Source: Kordia sp. (GTDB lineage: Bacteria; Bacteroidota; Bacteroidia; Flavobacteriales; Flavobacteriaceae). From it: a DNA stretch of 64,000 nt. The stretch lies in assembly GCF_022447245.1 (NCBI RefSeq), contig NZ_JAKVBC010000006.1:102796-166795 (forward strand). Reading direction: 5' to 3'. This document shows, in pieces, positions 51,804-61,538 of the stretch. Below the pieces are notes generated by a model, which worked only from the letters and a program-made list of their open reading frames with translations, was not told the origin of the DNA and made no database searches. Position numbers and translations under genes: made by a program. The first letter of the stretch is position 1. Every line of letters begins with the position of its first letter.

Positions 51804-54182
51804 TTAAAAATTCTTTTGTCCAGAAAATTCCATGGCTTCTCCTTTTCCAAATCCAAAGCTAATTCCAATAGTAACAAAACGTCCGCTTACACTATTAGAG
51901 GTTCTTAAAAAGTCAACTTGATTTGTAATGGATTGACGACGACGAGAAGCGAATACATCTCTGATACTTAGATTTGCATTCAAACGTCCTTTCATCATTT
52001 TTTTACGGATTCCAAGATTCATAAAGGTATTGTCTGCAACTTCTCCTTGAACTGTTTTAAATTTAGATCGATAGTTTCCTGTTGCTTCTAAGGTAAAATC
52101 TAATGGTAATTTAAATTTCCCTGTTAATCTGGAACTCCATTGATTTCCATTAAAATCAAAGTTTAAATCTTCAAACTGACCTTTTCGAACAAATGAATTG
52201 TAGTTAAAATCAGTTGTAAAAGTTGCCCAGTTTGTCGCGTTGTATTTTGCGTTAAGTTCAATACCTGTTCCTTTGTTTGTCCCAACATTACTAGGTTGTG
52301 AAGTGGTCACATTGTTTTCAAACGTAGAAATGTCTTCAATCACATCTTTGGTAGCTCTGTGATAAATTCCAAAATTTAAGGATCCTTGATTGAATTTAAG
52401 AATACTAGTGATTTCAAAAGAATCTGTGAATTCAGGATTTAGGTTTGGATTTCCTGTTGAAATATTAAAGTTGTCACGGAAGGAGAAAAATGGATTCAAA
52501 TCCCATAAACGTGGTCTGTATATACGCTTAGAATATCCTGCTTGTAATGACAAATCTTCAGTTATTTTATAAGAAGTGTGAACGCCAGGGAATAGGTTTG
52601 TATATTTTTGTGTGTTACGCTCATTGGTATTTACAAGTTTGGTTCTTAAATCTGTATTTTCTAAACGCAAACCACCTTTAATTCCCCATTTTTCAGCTTC
52701 ATATGCAAACGTAGAATACACACCAAGTACATTTTGATTGTAATCAAAAATATTACTAAAACTTGCATTGATTACCCAGTCATTATTGATGAAGTCTCTA
52801 ACTTGATAGTTATTGCTTACATCATCTATGATAAATTGTGCACCAGTTTCTAAGGTGTATTTTTCGCCAAAAGGATGTGTATAGTCTAATTTGAACGTAT
52901 ATTCATTTTGAACAAAATTTGTAATAGCTTCTTGCAACATGTCAGGAATGTTACCAATAGTCGTAGTGTTGTTAAAGTTTGATGTTTTGTCTTTCCCAAA
53001 CGATGTTCCTAAAGCACTGAAAAGTAAACTATGTTCTTTATGATCTTCAAAATCCTTTTTGTATTGTAATTCATATTGCCATTTAGGATTGCTAGCAGTA
53101 GTCAACTCACGGCGATTCCAAGCATCTGTAGTGGTAGCTGTATTATCAATAAACTGATATAATTGCGTTGAGTTTTCTTTTTCATCTTCAAAAGCATAAT
53201 GCCCAGAAAGTGTAATTACGTTTAAATCATTGATATGGTAATCTGTTCCTAAAATAACATTGAAGAATTTTTCATTTTTATCACTCTCGCCATTAGTAGT
53301 CAAGGTAGTTTCGGTAGCTCTGTTTAAACTACTAGATTCGCTTTCTCTTGGAAAGGTTCGTCTTCCATATCCTAATTGACTAAATAGATTGAATTTTTCA
53401 GTACGTCTATTAAGGCTTACACCAATACTATGATTGTTTGGAATACCAGTATTCAATGTTACGGAACCATTCAAACCTTTCTTTTCATTCTTTTTTAGAA
53501 TGATGTTAATGATTCCTGAAGTTCCTTCAGCGTCATATTTTGCGGAAGGATTTGTAATCACTTCTATTTTATCAATCATATCCGCAGTAATACTTCCCAA
53601 TGCATTTCCCTCTTCGCTAGCAAGTACAGATGGCTTTCCATTGATGAGTATTTGCACGCCTGAATTTCCGCGTAAGCTTATTTGTCCTTCTATGTTTACA
53701 TTTACAGAAGGAACATTATTTAAAATTTCTAAGGCACTTGCGCCAGTACTACTTAGATCAGCACCTACATTAAATACGCGTTTGTCAAGTTTAAAAACTG
53801 TTTGCGATTTTTCAGCACGAACAATAACTTCATCTAATTGTGATTGATCCTCTGATAATACAATTTTATCTAAGTCAATACGGTTATTTTGTATGGTAAA
53901 GTTTTTGATTTTTTTGTTTTTGAAACCTATAAAGCTGACTTCTATATAAAAATTAGTCGTTGAGGTTGTAAAAGAGAATTGTCCTTTTTCGTTAGTTGTT
54001 GCTCCAGTGATTGGTTTTTGAGTATCCCTATCTGCAATAAGCACTGTTGCAAATGCTACAGGAACATTATTGCTTTCAACCACTGTTCCAGTGATTGTTA
54101 TTTCAGTATTTTCTTGAGCATTAGCTGAAAATGAGCCAATAAAACCCAATGCAATTATAAAGCAAAGCAAGTTGATTTTCAT
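51804..54182 (-). CDS. TonB-dependent receptor-like outer membrane beta-barrel protein
   Basis: 792 residues from ATG 54182 with signal peptide (MKINLLCFIIALGFIGSFSANA). N-terminal carboxypeptidase-regulatory-like domain (about 25-105, ITGTVVESNNVPVAFATVLI), then plug domain (about 115-220; SALEILNNVPSVNVN, ISLRGNSGVQILINGKPS, IDKIEVITNPSAKYDAEGTSGIINIILKK) and an outer-membrane barrel ending GKGEAMEFSGQKNF. It belongs to the SusC/FecA-related 'outer membrane beta-barrel family' without a SusD partner here. Substrate unknown. Divergent from the LytS/LytTR genes, which may regulate it. Confidence 0.9.
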   Translation of the reverse strand: MKINLLCFIIALGFIGSFSANAQENTEITITGTVVESNNVPVAFATVLIADRDTQKPITGATTNEKGQFSFTTSTTNFYIEVSFIGFKNKKIKNFTIQNNRIDLDKIVLSEDQSQLDEVIVRAEKSQTVFKLDKRVFNVGADLSSTGASALEILNNVPSVNVNIEGQISLRGNSGVQILINGKPSVLASEEGNALGSITADMIDKIEVITNPSAKYDAEGTSGIINIILKKNEKKGLNGSVTLNTGIPNNHSIGVSLNRRTEKFNLFSQLGYGRRTFPRESESSSLNRATETTLTTNGESDKNEKFFNVILGTDYHINDLNVITLSGHYAFEDEKENSTQLYQFIDNTATTTDAWNRRELTTASNPKWQYELQYKKDFEDHKEHSLLFSALGTSFGKDKTSNFNNTTTIGNIPDMLQEAITNFVQNEYTFKLDYTHPFGEKYTLETGAQFIIDDVSNNYQVRDFINNDWVINASFSNIFDYNQNVLGVYSTFAYEAEKWGIKGGLRLENTDLRTKLVNTNERNTQKYTNLFPGVHTSYKITEDLSLQAGYSKRIYRPRLWDLNPFFSFRDNFNISTGNPNLNPEFTDSFEITSILKFNQGSLNFGIYHRATKDVIEDISTFENNVTTSQPSNVGTNKGTGIELNAKYNATNWATFTTDFNYNSFVRKGQFEDLNFDFNGNQWSSRLTGKFKLPLDFTLEATGNYRSKFKTVQGEVADNTFMNLGIRKKMMKGRLNANLSIRDVFASRRRQSITNQVDFLRTSNSVSGRFVTIGISFGFGKGEAMEFSGQKNF

Positions 54183-54465
54183 GGATGTATTTATTTTTGA
54201 TGACAAATATCAATGAGTAGTTTCTTTTATTAAAAAAGAATCCAGTGAACAGCAGTAAGATTCCTGTAAACAACATTTGTGTTTTTGGCATGGAATATTC
54301 GTTGTTCGCAGTGGTATTTGTGTTGTTTGCTATTACTTTATACTAAAATAGTATGTAATAGCTTATTTTTGAAGAATATAAGATTCATGTTTTTAAAATC
54401 ATGTGCGAAACAGTGTGATGACATGAATTTTGTATCCAATAGATTAAAGAATGATACTATAAACA

Positions 54466-55485
54466 ATGAAACGTTTGCTTCAACACTTACGAACAAAAGA
54501 ATGGTTAGCACAAGGACTTTTTTTAGTTGTTTTGTTCTTCTTGTATTCTTTTGATAAACATAGTCCGCATATAGAGATGCACAAGTTTTTTTTCTTTTTG
54601 CACTATATGTCTATGGCATTCTTTATTGGTTATGTGTTACTTCCATTATTTTTTTATACTAAAAAATATTTGCGATTTTTTAGTGCTTTGCTATTGGTGT
54701 TTGCGTATGCTTATGTAACCGAAGAACTTGTTTTAGAACGGATCTTTTTTGAGGATAAAAGAGCGAAATATATTTCTAATGTGTTTTATACTTTATTAGA
54801 AATTGTACCATTAATAATGACGATGGTTAGTTTTAAATTTGCTTGGGATATTAGTAAAAAGCAGAATGAAGTTGAGCAATTAAAAATAGCAATGCAAGAA
54901 AGTGAATTGCGTTTTTTGAAATCTCAGATCAATCCACATTTTTTGTTTAATAATTTAAATAATTTGTATTCATATGCTATGGAGAATTCTCCAAAAACAC
55001 CTTCTATTATTTTAGAGCTTTCTTCGGTATTACGATATATGTTATATGACTGTAAAGAAGATTATGTGTCGCTTATCAAAGAGGTTGAGCATTTAAAGCA
55101 TTTTACAGGTTTGAATGAATTACAAATAGAGAATAGAGGAGCAGCTAGTTTTAAAGCAAAAAATGTCAGTGATACTTTTGTAATAGCTCCATTGATATTA
55201 ATTGTGTTTGTTGAGAATGCTTTTAAACATAGTTCAGCTAGTCAAACAAAAGGTATTGTGATAGATGTTGCTATTGATGTCTCTGCTGATGGAAAGTTAA
55301 ACTTTATGTGTAGTAATAGTTTTTTAACTGATTCAAATACTCAAAGTTTGTCCCAAGGTATTGGTTTAGAGAACGTGAAAAAACGTTTGGAGATTTTATA
55401 TCCTAACAAATATGAATTGTCAATTGATGCGTCAATTAATATGTATAATGTAGCGCTTACATTACAATTACAAGAACGAAAATAA
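54466..55485 (+). CDS. LytS-type sensor histidine kinase
   Basis: 339 residues: four predicted membrane helices (about 16-29, 41-62, 70-90, 104-128) and a His_kinase domain with phosphoacceptor His158 in SQINPHFLFNNLNNLYSYAM. The ATPase part is recognisable: VFVENAFKHSS (N box) and GIGLENVKKRLEILYPNKY (G box). Senses an unknown signal at the membrane; the partner is the LytTR regulator two bases downstream. The 259-base gap upstream (to the divergent receptor) holds the likely promoters but no feature I can support. Confidence 0.92.
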   Translation: MKRLLQHLRTKEWLAQGLFLVVLFFLYSFDKHSPHIEMHKFFFFLHYMSMAFFIGYVLLPLFFYTKKYLRFFSALLLVFAYAYVTEELVLERIFFEDKRAKYISNVFYTLLEIVPLIMTMVSFKFAWDISKKQNEVEQLKIAMQESELRFLKSQINPHFLFNNLNNLYSYAMENSPKTPSIILELSSVLRYMLYDCKEDYVSLIKEVEHLKHFTGLNELQIENRGAASFKAKNVSDTFVIAPLILIVFVENAFKHSSASQTKGIVIDVAIDVSADGKLNFMCSNSFLTDSNTQSLSQGIGLENVKKRLEILYPNKYELSIDASINMYNVALTLQLQERK

Positions 55486-55486
55486 T

Positions 55487-56194
55487 ATGTTGAGAAGTTG
55501 TATTATAATTGAAGATCAAGCGCCTGCGCAGCGTATTTTACAAAAATACATTAAAGATGTTGGTACTTTAGACTTGAAAGGAACGTTTTCTGATGCAGTT
55601 GATGCTATCGTTTTTTTACAAAATAATATGGTGGATTTAATTTTTTTAGATATTCATTTACCAAAAATATCAGGAATGGATTTTTTAAAAACGTTTCAAA
55701 ATCCTCCTCAAGTAATTTTAACTACGGCTTTTTCAGAATATGCTTTGGAAAGTTATGAATACAATGTCGTTGATTATTTACTCAAACCATATTCGTTTCA
55801 ACGTTTTATTCAAGCGATTTCAAAAAGTGTCTCTTTGATGAAGCCTAATTTAGAAGTAGCTCAAGAAAAAACATCTGTAAATGAAGATCATTTTTTTATA
55901 AAAATTGGGCATGATTTGGTTAAAATATATACTAATGAAATTATGTATTTTACCTCAGATGAAGATTATGTAAAAATTGTTACACAACATAAATCATATT
56001 TGAGCTCAGATTCTTTGAAAACTTGGTTGGCTAAATTAACTACAACATTTTGTCAAATTCACAAATCATATATCATCAATACAAAACATATTGAGAAGAT
56101 TTCAGGAAATCAAGTTTACTTATCTAAAGGTATTTGTGTGCCAATTGGTCGAGCTTATAAAGACTATTTTGTGAATACTTTTTTGAATGAGTAA
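55487..56194 (+). CDS. LytTR-family response regulator
   Basis: 235 residues. Receiver domain 1-120 with Asp10, phosphoacceptor Asp55 (LIFLDIHLP), Thr81 and Lys100 (DYLLKPYSFQRF). LytTR DNA-binding domain from about 135: FFIKIGHDLVKIYTNEIMYFTSDEDYVKIVT, then FCQIHKSYIINTKHIEKISGNQVYLSKGICVPIGRAYKDYF. Starts one base after the kinase stop, so translation is coupled. Likely targets include the divergent outer-membrane receptor; this is inference from position. Confidence 0.94.
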   Translation: MLRSCIIIEDQAPAQRILQKYIKDVGTLDLKGTFSDAVDAIVFLQNNMVDLIFLDIHLPKISGMDFLKTFQNPPQVILTTAFSEYALESYEYNVVDYLLKPYSFQRFIQAISKSVSLMKPNLEVAQEKTSVNEDHFFIKIGHDLVKIYTNEIMYFTSDEDYVKIVTQHKSYLSSDSLKTWLAKLTTTFCQIHKSYIINTKHIEKISGNQVYLSKGICVPIGRAYKDYFVNTFLNE

Positions 56195-56261
56195 TAACTA
56201 TGTTATTTTCTTTAGACTCCAGCCTCTTTTTTTTATGAATTCCTTTTTGAGTTAAGTATTT

Positions 56262-56484
56262 TTAAACAGGATTGTTACCGTCGCTAAACCACTTTCCAGT
56301 ATCCATGATTCTAATCACTCATGTACCATCGGAAGCTGATAGAAATGCATATAGTTTGAAGTTTAGTGAAGAATTTTAAAAATGACATTGCAGTTGGCTG
56401 CAATTCTTCTATTTTCTTGGTTTCTTGAATATCATTTAAAATAGTCAAGTACTCAGAATCATTTATATCATCAAATTTTTTCAC
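56262..56484 (-). pseudogene. Remnant of a small hypothetical gene
   Basis: On the minus strand from GTG 56484 a protein-like stretch (VKKFDDINDSEYLTILNDIQETKKIEELQPTAMSFLKFFTK) ends at about 56311. The next frame reads ASDGT, TGA, VIRIMDTGKWFSDGNNPV to TAA 56262, which fits as a continuation with Trp mutated to TGA. A frameshift plus a stop would be needed. The ORF evidence is weak but fills most of the 302-base gap between the response regulator and the giant T9SS protein. Confidence 0.35.
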
Positions 56485-56496
56485 AGATATAAGTGA

Positions 56497-59400
56497 CTAT
56501 CGTTTCAGGGTAAAATGTCCTTTAATATCAAACGAATCTGGTCCGTCTTTTATTTCTGCTAAGAACCAATAATCACTCGATGGCATTCTGCGTCCTCTGT
56601 AATTTCCGTCCCATCCTGGATCGCTAGCACGTAAGGTTTTTAGAAGTTTTCCATAGCGATCAAAAATGTACACAACCGATTTTGGAAGTGTTTCTATTCC
56701 GATAATGTGCCAAGTGTCATTATAGCCATCGTTATTTGGCGTCACAAATTTGATATAATCTACCACCACAACTTCTTCACTTACTTCTCCACAACCATTA
56801 ACGTCTAATACAGTTACGACATGATAGCCTGGTCCAACATATTCAAAAACGTTTGAAATCTGTGGCGTTCCACCATCTAAAACATATAAATAATCTCCGT
56901 TTCCACTTGCAGTTACGGTGATGGTATTATTATCCGAGAAATTTACTACATCTACTTCTACAATCGTAGCCAATTCAGACTCGTTGACATTAAAGCTTGC
57001 GGTTTCTTGACAACCAAACTGGCTTGTTACAGTTACAGTATAGGTACCGACAGAAGTAATATCAATAGATGCTGATGTTTCTCCTGTAGACCAAAGATAT
57101 GAGCTTCCAATATCAGAACCAGCAGTTACGGTTAAAGGAAGATCATTCAAACATAGTGTAATATCATCTGGTAAATCAATTACAGGAAGCGGATGAATAA
57201 TGGTCATAAATGAAGTTGTAGAAAAACAACCTGTTACATTATTTTCGACACGAGCAAAAATGATTTGTTCATCGAATGCATTGTATAATGGCGGTAATGG
57301 ACTTACATCATTTTCTGCGTCTTCTATACTTACATGGTAACTTACCGTAAATAGTCCAGGATTTTGTGTGCCTAATATGGTTGCAGACTGCGTGGAGAAG
57401 TCAAAAGTTTGTGTATTATTCGCATTATCACTAATACATGCTTCCATATCACTTACAGGGTTTGCTATAGGATTTGGATTTATAGTTACATTAATACTTT
57501 GTACAAAGAAACAACCTGTCGTATCATTTTCAGCTCTGATAAAAATGGTTTCTGGATTTGAAATGTATGAATAAATATCAGGAAGTTCGTTGGTATCACT
57601 TTGTGCATCAGCAGCAGAACCATAGTACGATATTGAAACTCCCGTTGGATCATCGATAATGATGTCGTCGATTTGACGTAAATCTAGAGTGCCAGGCACT
57701 TCGGAATCACAAAAAGTAGTTTCTGCTATATTGTTTAATAAAGGAGGTAAATTCACATTTAATGTAAATGGAATAATGACATAACATCCCGAAATTGTAT
57801 TGATCAATCGTACAAAGATTGGTTGTGGATTGTTACTGTTAGTATAATTTGTAGGATCTGGAATTACATTTGTACCGTTTTCAGCGTCGTCTTCTGTTTC
57901 ATGATAGGTAATTATAACATCGTCTTGACGAATATTTAAGATAGAGAACTCAGCTTCGGTTAAATCAAACACAACTTGTCCGTCATAATCTGTATCACAA
58001 ACTGTAACATCTGGTGCTGGATTTGCTTCTGGAACTTGAACTACATTCAATGCAAAATCTACAACAGTATGACAGTTAGAATCATTAGATATTCTAACAT
58101 AGACTGCTTGCGGATTTGAAGTGTTTGTTATGGTATTTCCAATAGGATTTACATCATTTTCGGCATCTTCTTCCGTGTTATGAAAAGTAACCGTTAAATT
58201 TTGAGGAATTCCTGCAGAAATTTCATCTCGGGTTGTTGTTAAATCAAATGTATCGATACCATCATTTGTAATGTCATCACACACAAAAATATCTGTAGGG
58301 TCATTATACATTGGAGCAGGACTTACTTGAATTACAAAATCGGATACAGCAAAACAATCAGGATCTGTATCATTTTCTATACGGACATGAATGGTTTGTG
58401 GGTTTGTTTGATTTGCATATGGAAGTGTTTTGTCGATTTCATTGGTTTTGTCCAATGCATCTTGTGCAGTAGGATAGTAGAGAACAGTCATATTGGTTTG
58501 ACCGTTTAATATTTCATCATCTCTAGTTTCCAAAATAAAGTTTTCCGTTTGATCGGTATCAGTTTCACATAATTGATATATATCTGTGGCAACTACTGCA
58601 GGAATCGTATTCACAATAATCGGTAATTCAACCGTAGCAAAACAACCTGTGATGGCATTTTCTACACGTAAAAAGGCAGAAGTACTTGCCGTATTGTATG
58701 CTGTTGGATCAGTAATGATATCAGTATTATTCGCAACACCGCTTCCAGAGGTATGGTAAGAAATATTGATATCTGTAAGATCAGCAATTATTTCTGGAAG
58801 ACTAAGCGTTAAATTTACGTCAGCAATTCCATCAGTATCGTCGTCGCAAATTAAAATTGTACTTGGTTCATTGACTTCAGGTGCAGGTAATACTTCTAAC
58901 ATGAACGAGCCAATATCTGAACAAAATGTACTCGTATTTCTGTAACGGAAAAATATCTCCTGAGGGTTAGACGAGTTTACAATAGGTTCTGTAATTGGAT
59001 TTGCAGAAACCGCAGCATCAGCAAATGTTAAATAGTATATGATTTCAAATCCAGTTTCGGTACCTAAAATATCAGCATTAAACATTTGTAAATCTACAAG
59101 AGCAATTGCATTTGAGTTTGTGTCGCAAGCTGTAAGTGTGCCAACAGTTGGGGCAGATACAAACGGATTTACAGTCAGTTGGATAGAAGAAACATCTTCA
59201 CAGCCAGTATCAGTATCTGTTAGTAGTAAAAATAGTTCCTGTGGGTTGGAAGTGTTGCTGAATGGAACACCAGTATCTATTGGATTTACATTATTATTGC
59301 GATCGTCTTCTGTTAAAAAGAATTGAATATTTACAAAAGCTAAATCGTTTTGAATAGATGTATAAATAGCTAATAAATCAAATTCAAATACGCCGTCGTT

Positions 59401-61329
59401 ACTTGGATCATCACAGCGATTTACGGCAGCAATATTGGTAGCTGTTAAAAGTGCATTTGCATGAATATTGAATTGTGTAACGGTATAACAACCAGAGTCA
59501 TTATCAACTACGCGGATGTATAATGTTTGTTCTTGCGGATTGGTATTGTCAAAAGCTGTAATATCTGTGATAGGATTGTCACCTGTTTCCGCATCTTCAG
59601 GTGTGGTGTGTACTGTGGTAGTTACACCTGTAAGTCCAGCTGTAGTTTCAGCTAAAATATCTGTTAAATCAAAAGTTGCAAAGCCATCGTGTTCTGGGTC
59701 ACAAGCATCTAATAAGTTCCTCACTGGTGTTGTCAGTACAGGAGATGTTCCAACATTTATATCTAAAGTTGTCATGCTTACACAACCTGTTTCTGTATTA
59801 ACTACACGCACAAAAACCGTATTGTTAGGCCCTGTATTGGTATAGTTATTTACAATTGGATTTATATTATTTTCAGCATCACTTTGTGTAAAGTGATAAG
59901 TAACTCCAAGAACAGGATTCATTCCCGTAATTTCGTCGTTTCTAACCGTTAAATTAGTTTGTGTAATTCCGTCATCATCTTCATCACATACATCAATAGG
60001 TGTAGGTTCATTTATTACAGGTAAGTTGTTCACAACTAAGTTGAAACTCGTAAATGATAAACACCCATTGTCAATATCTAACACACGCACAAAAATTTCT
60101 TGAGGAGATGTTGTGTTATCAATTGTCGTAGGTAATGCATTAGTATCATTATCAGCATCATTCTGTGTAGGGTGATAACTTACGGTATAATTTGCTGGAG
60201 GAACTGTAGCTAATATTTCAGGTTCTTTAATTGTTAAGTTAAAACTCTCTACACCGACGGCGCCTGTATCATCACACAATTCGTAATCAGTAACTGGACC
60301 AGCAGTTTGGGCAGCATTTAAAGTAACAACTACTGTGTCTTCTATCGTACAGCTTTCTGTTCCAACAGGAATGGTAATTTCAACACGATATGTTCCCGTT
60401 AGTACGGCATCATGAGTAGTATTCGTACTTCCAGGAATTGGAACTCCATTTCTAAACCATTGATAGGTTGCTAGTGGATTTCCAATATCTCCATCCAATA
60501 AATATGAGTTGGCACAAGTAGTGATATCGGGACCTAAATCAACTGTTGCGTTGAAACTACTTCCTTCTATGAAGATAGCAGAATCTGCATTTTGATCAGT
60601 TCCATCAGCGAGTACTAATTTGATATGATATTGTTCATTTGGAATTAAGTTTGCAGTTGCAGTCAATACAGTTGTACGTCCGTTATAGTTGGTATCGCCT
60701 AAATTGTATCCTTCAAAATACTCTTCGTTTTCTGCAGGACAGAAACCTACAATTTCATCGTGAATTACACTTGTACTTACAGGAATATTTGTTCCCGGAA
60801 CTACAGCAATATTTGTGTATGGACCTGAACTTGCTGCGGGTCTAATTAAAAAAGCAAAGCTATCCGAAAATCGACACGGGAAATCCTCAGCATATTCTTC
60901 AGAAGCTAATAAATAATTAAAACTAATTTGATTGGTAACGGCAATAAAGTCAAATTCAATTGAAGTTGCATTCAAAGTATTGTTAACACCTAAAACTGCT
61001 TCAAGATCAGGATCTGTTCCCCAATTTGTAGTTCCGCTATTCAGTGGTATTGGATTTTGACCATTACCTGCGTCGGATGCTCTACCAGAGGTTAATACCA
61101 AACCATTTGCAAAAGGGAAATTGGAACCAGCTTGATTAAACGCAGCGTAACTAGCAAAACCATCAACGTTTCCGTTAATATTTGAAGTAACATTAGAAAT
61201 TTCAACACAGCCTTGCACTAATTGTTCTACAAGTTGTTGTAGCGTAAATGATTCGTTAGTAGTTACTTGTTGCGCAGAAACTATTTGGTAGGCGCAAATA
61301 GTAAAAAGCGTTAGGATTACTTTTTTCAT
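56497..61329 (-). CDS. Giant T9SS type B secreted protein with choice-of-anchor L domain and repeats
   Basis: 1610 residues. Signal peptide (MKKVILTLFTICAYQIVSA), then a choice-of-anchor L-type domain (about 30-265; FANGLVLTSGRASDAG, NYLLASEEYAEDFPCRFSDSFAFLI). About eleven repeats of 90-95 residues follow (about 350-1390), each with CDxxxDGxxxFDLT, a FHxTxxDAEN segment, NPQxIFVRV and TGC. Then an Ig-like part (LCLNDLPLTVTAGSD) and a type B sorting domain (KFVTPNNDGYNDTWHIIGIE ... DRYGKLLKTL ... GWDGNYRGRRMPSSDYWFLAEI ... GHFTLKR). Exported through the T9SS and probably surface-associated; adhesin-like by architecture. Confidence 0.92.
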   Translation of the reverse strand: MKKVILTLFTICAYQIVSAQQVTTNESFTLQQLVEQLVQGCVEISNVTSNINGNVDGFASYAAFNQAGSNFPFANGLVLTSGRASDAGNGQNPIPLNSGTTNWGTDPDLEAVLGVNNTLNATSIEFDFIAVTNQISFNYLLASEEYAEDFPCRFSDSFAFLIRPAASSGPYTNIAVVPGTNIPVSTSVIHDEIVGFCPAENEEYFEGYNLGDTNYNGRTTVLTATANLIPNEQYHIKLVLADGTDQNADSAIFIEGSSFNATVDLGPDITTCANSYLLDGDIGNPLATYQWFRNGVPIPGSTNTTHDAVLTGTYRVEITIPVGTESCTIEDTVVVTLNAAQTAGPVTDYELCDDTGAVGVESFNLTIKEPEILATVPPANYTVSYHPTQNDADNDTNALPTTIDNTTSPQEIFVRVLDIDNGCLSFTSFNLVVNNLPVINEPTPIDVCDEDDDGITQTNLTVRNDEITGMNPVLGVTYHFTQSDAENNINPIVNNYTNTGPNNTVFVRVVNTETGCVSMTTLDINVGTSPVLTTPVRNLLDACDPEHDGFATFDLTDILAETTAGLTGVTTTVHTTPEDAETGDNPITDITAFDNTNPQEQTLYIRVVDNDSGCYTVTQFNIHANALLTATNIAAVNRCDDPSNDGVFEFDLLAIYTSIQNDLAFVNIQFFLTEDDRNNNVNPIDTGVPFSNTSNPQELFLLLTDTDTGCEDVSSIQLTVNPFVSAPTVGTLTACDTNSNAIALVDLQMFNADILGTETGFEIIYYLTFADAAVSANPITEPIVNSSNPQEIFFRYRNTSTFCSDIGSFMLEVLPAPEVNEPSTILICDDDTDGIADVNLTLSLPEIIADLTDINISYHTSGSGVANNTDIITDPTAYNTASTSAFLRVENAITGCFATVELPIIVNTIPAVVATDIYQLCETDTDQTENFILETRDDEILNGQTNMTVLYYPTAQDALDKTNEIDKTLPYANQTNPQTIHVRIENDTDPDCFAVSDFVIQVSPAPMYNDPTDIFVCDDITNDGIDTFDLTTTRDEISAGIPQNLTVTFHNTEEDAENDVNPIGNTITNTSNPQAVYVRISNDSNCHTVVDFALNVVQVPEANPAPDVTVCDTDYDGQVVFDLTEAEFSILNIRQDDVIITYHETEDDAENGTNVIPDPTNYTNSNNPQPIFVRLINTISGCYVIIPFTLNVNLPPLLNNIAETTFCDSEVPGTLDLRQIDDIIIDDPTGVSISYYGSAADAQSDTNELPDIYSYISNPETIFIRAENDTTGCFFVQSINVTINPNPIANPVSDMEACISDNANNTQTFDFSTQSATILGTQNPGLFTVSYHVSIEDAENDVSPLPPLYNAFDEQIIFARVENNVTGCFSTTSFMTIIHPLPVIDLPDDITLCLNDLPLTVTAGSDIGSSYLWSTGETSASIDITSVGTYTVTVTSQFGCQETASFNVNESELATIVEVDVVNFSDNNTITVTASGNGDYLYVLDGGTPQISNVFEYVGPGYHVVTVLDVNGCGEVSEEVVVVDYIKFVTPNNDGYNDTWHIIGIETLPKSVVYIFDRYGKLLKTLRASDPGWDGNYRGRRMPSSDYWFLAEIKDGPDSFDIKGHFTLKR

Positions 61330-61538
61330 AGGTATGGGGTTAAGTCATTTTTGTGACTAAAACGGTTTGAACTGGGCAGGCTCTAGCGTTTGGGTTCTAG
61401 GTCATTGTAAATTATGAACAAATATATACATAATTTCAAGCCTTTAAAATTGTTTTTAGTACACAAAACTTAATTTTAAAGTTTGCTATTCATCCACACT
61501 AAAATACAGAAAATCAAGGAGATTATTGTAAAGAAAAC

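Noticed and set aside
54210..54310. Small hydrophobic frame on the minus strand (starts MPKTQMLFTGILLLF)
   Set aside because: It runs out of frame into the receptor's signal peptide and has no promoter or conserved neighbour; too weak to call.
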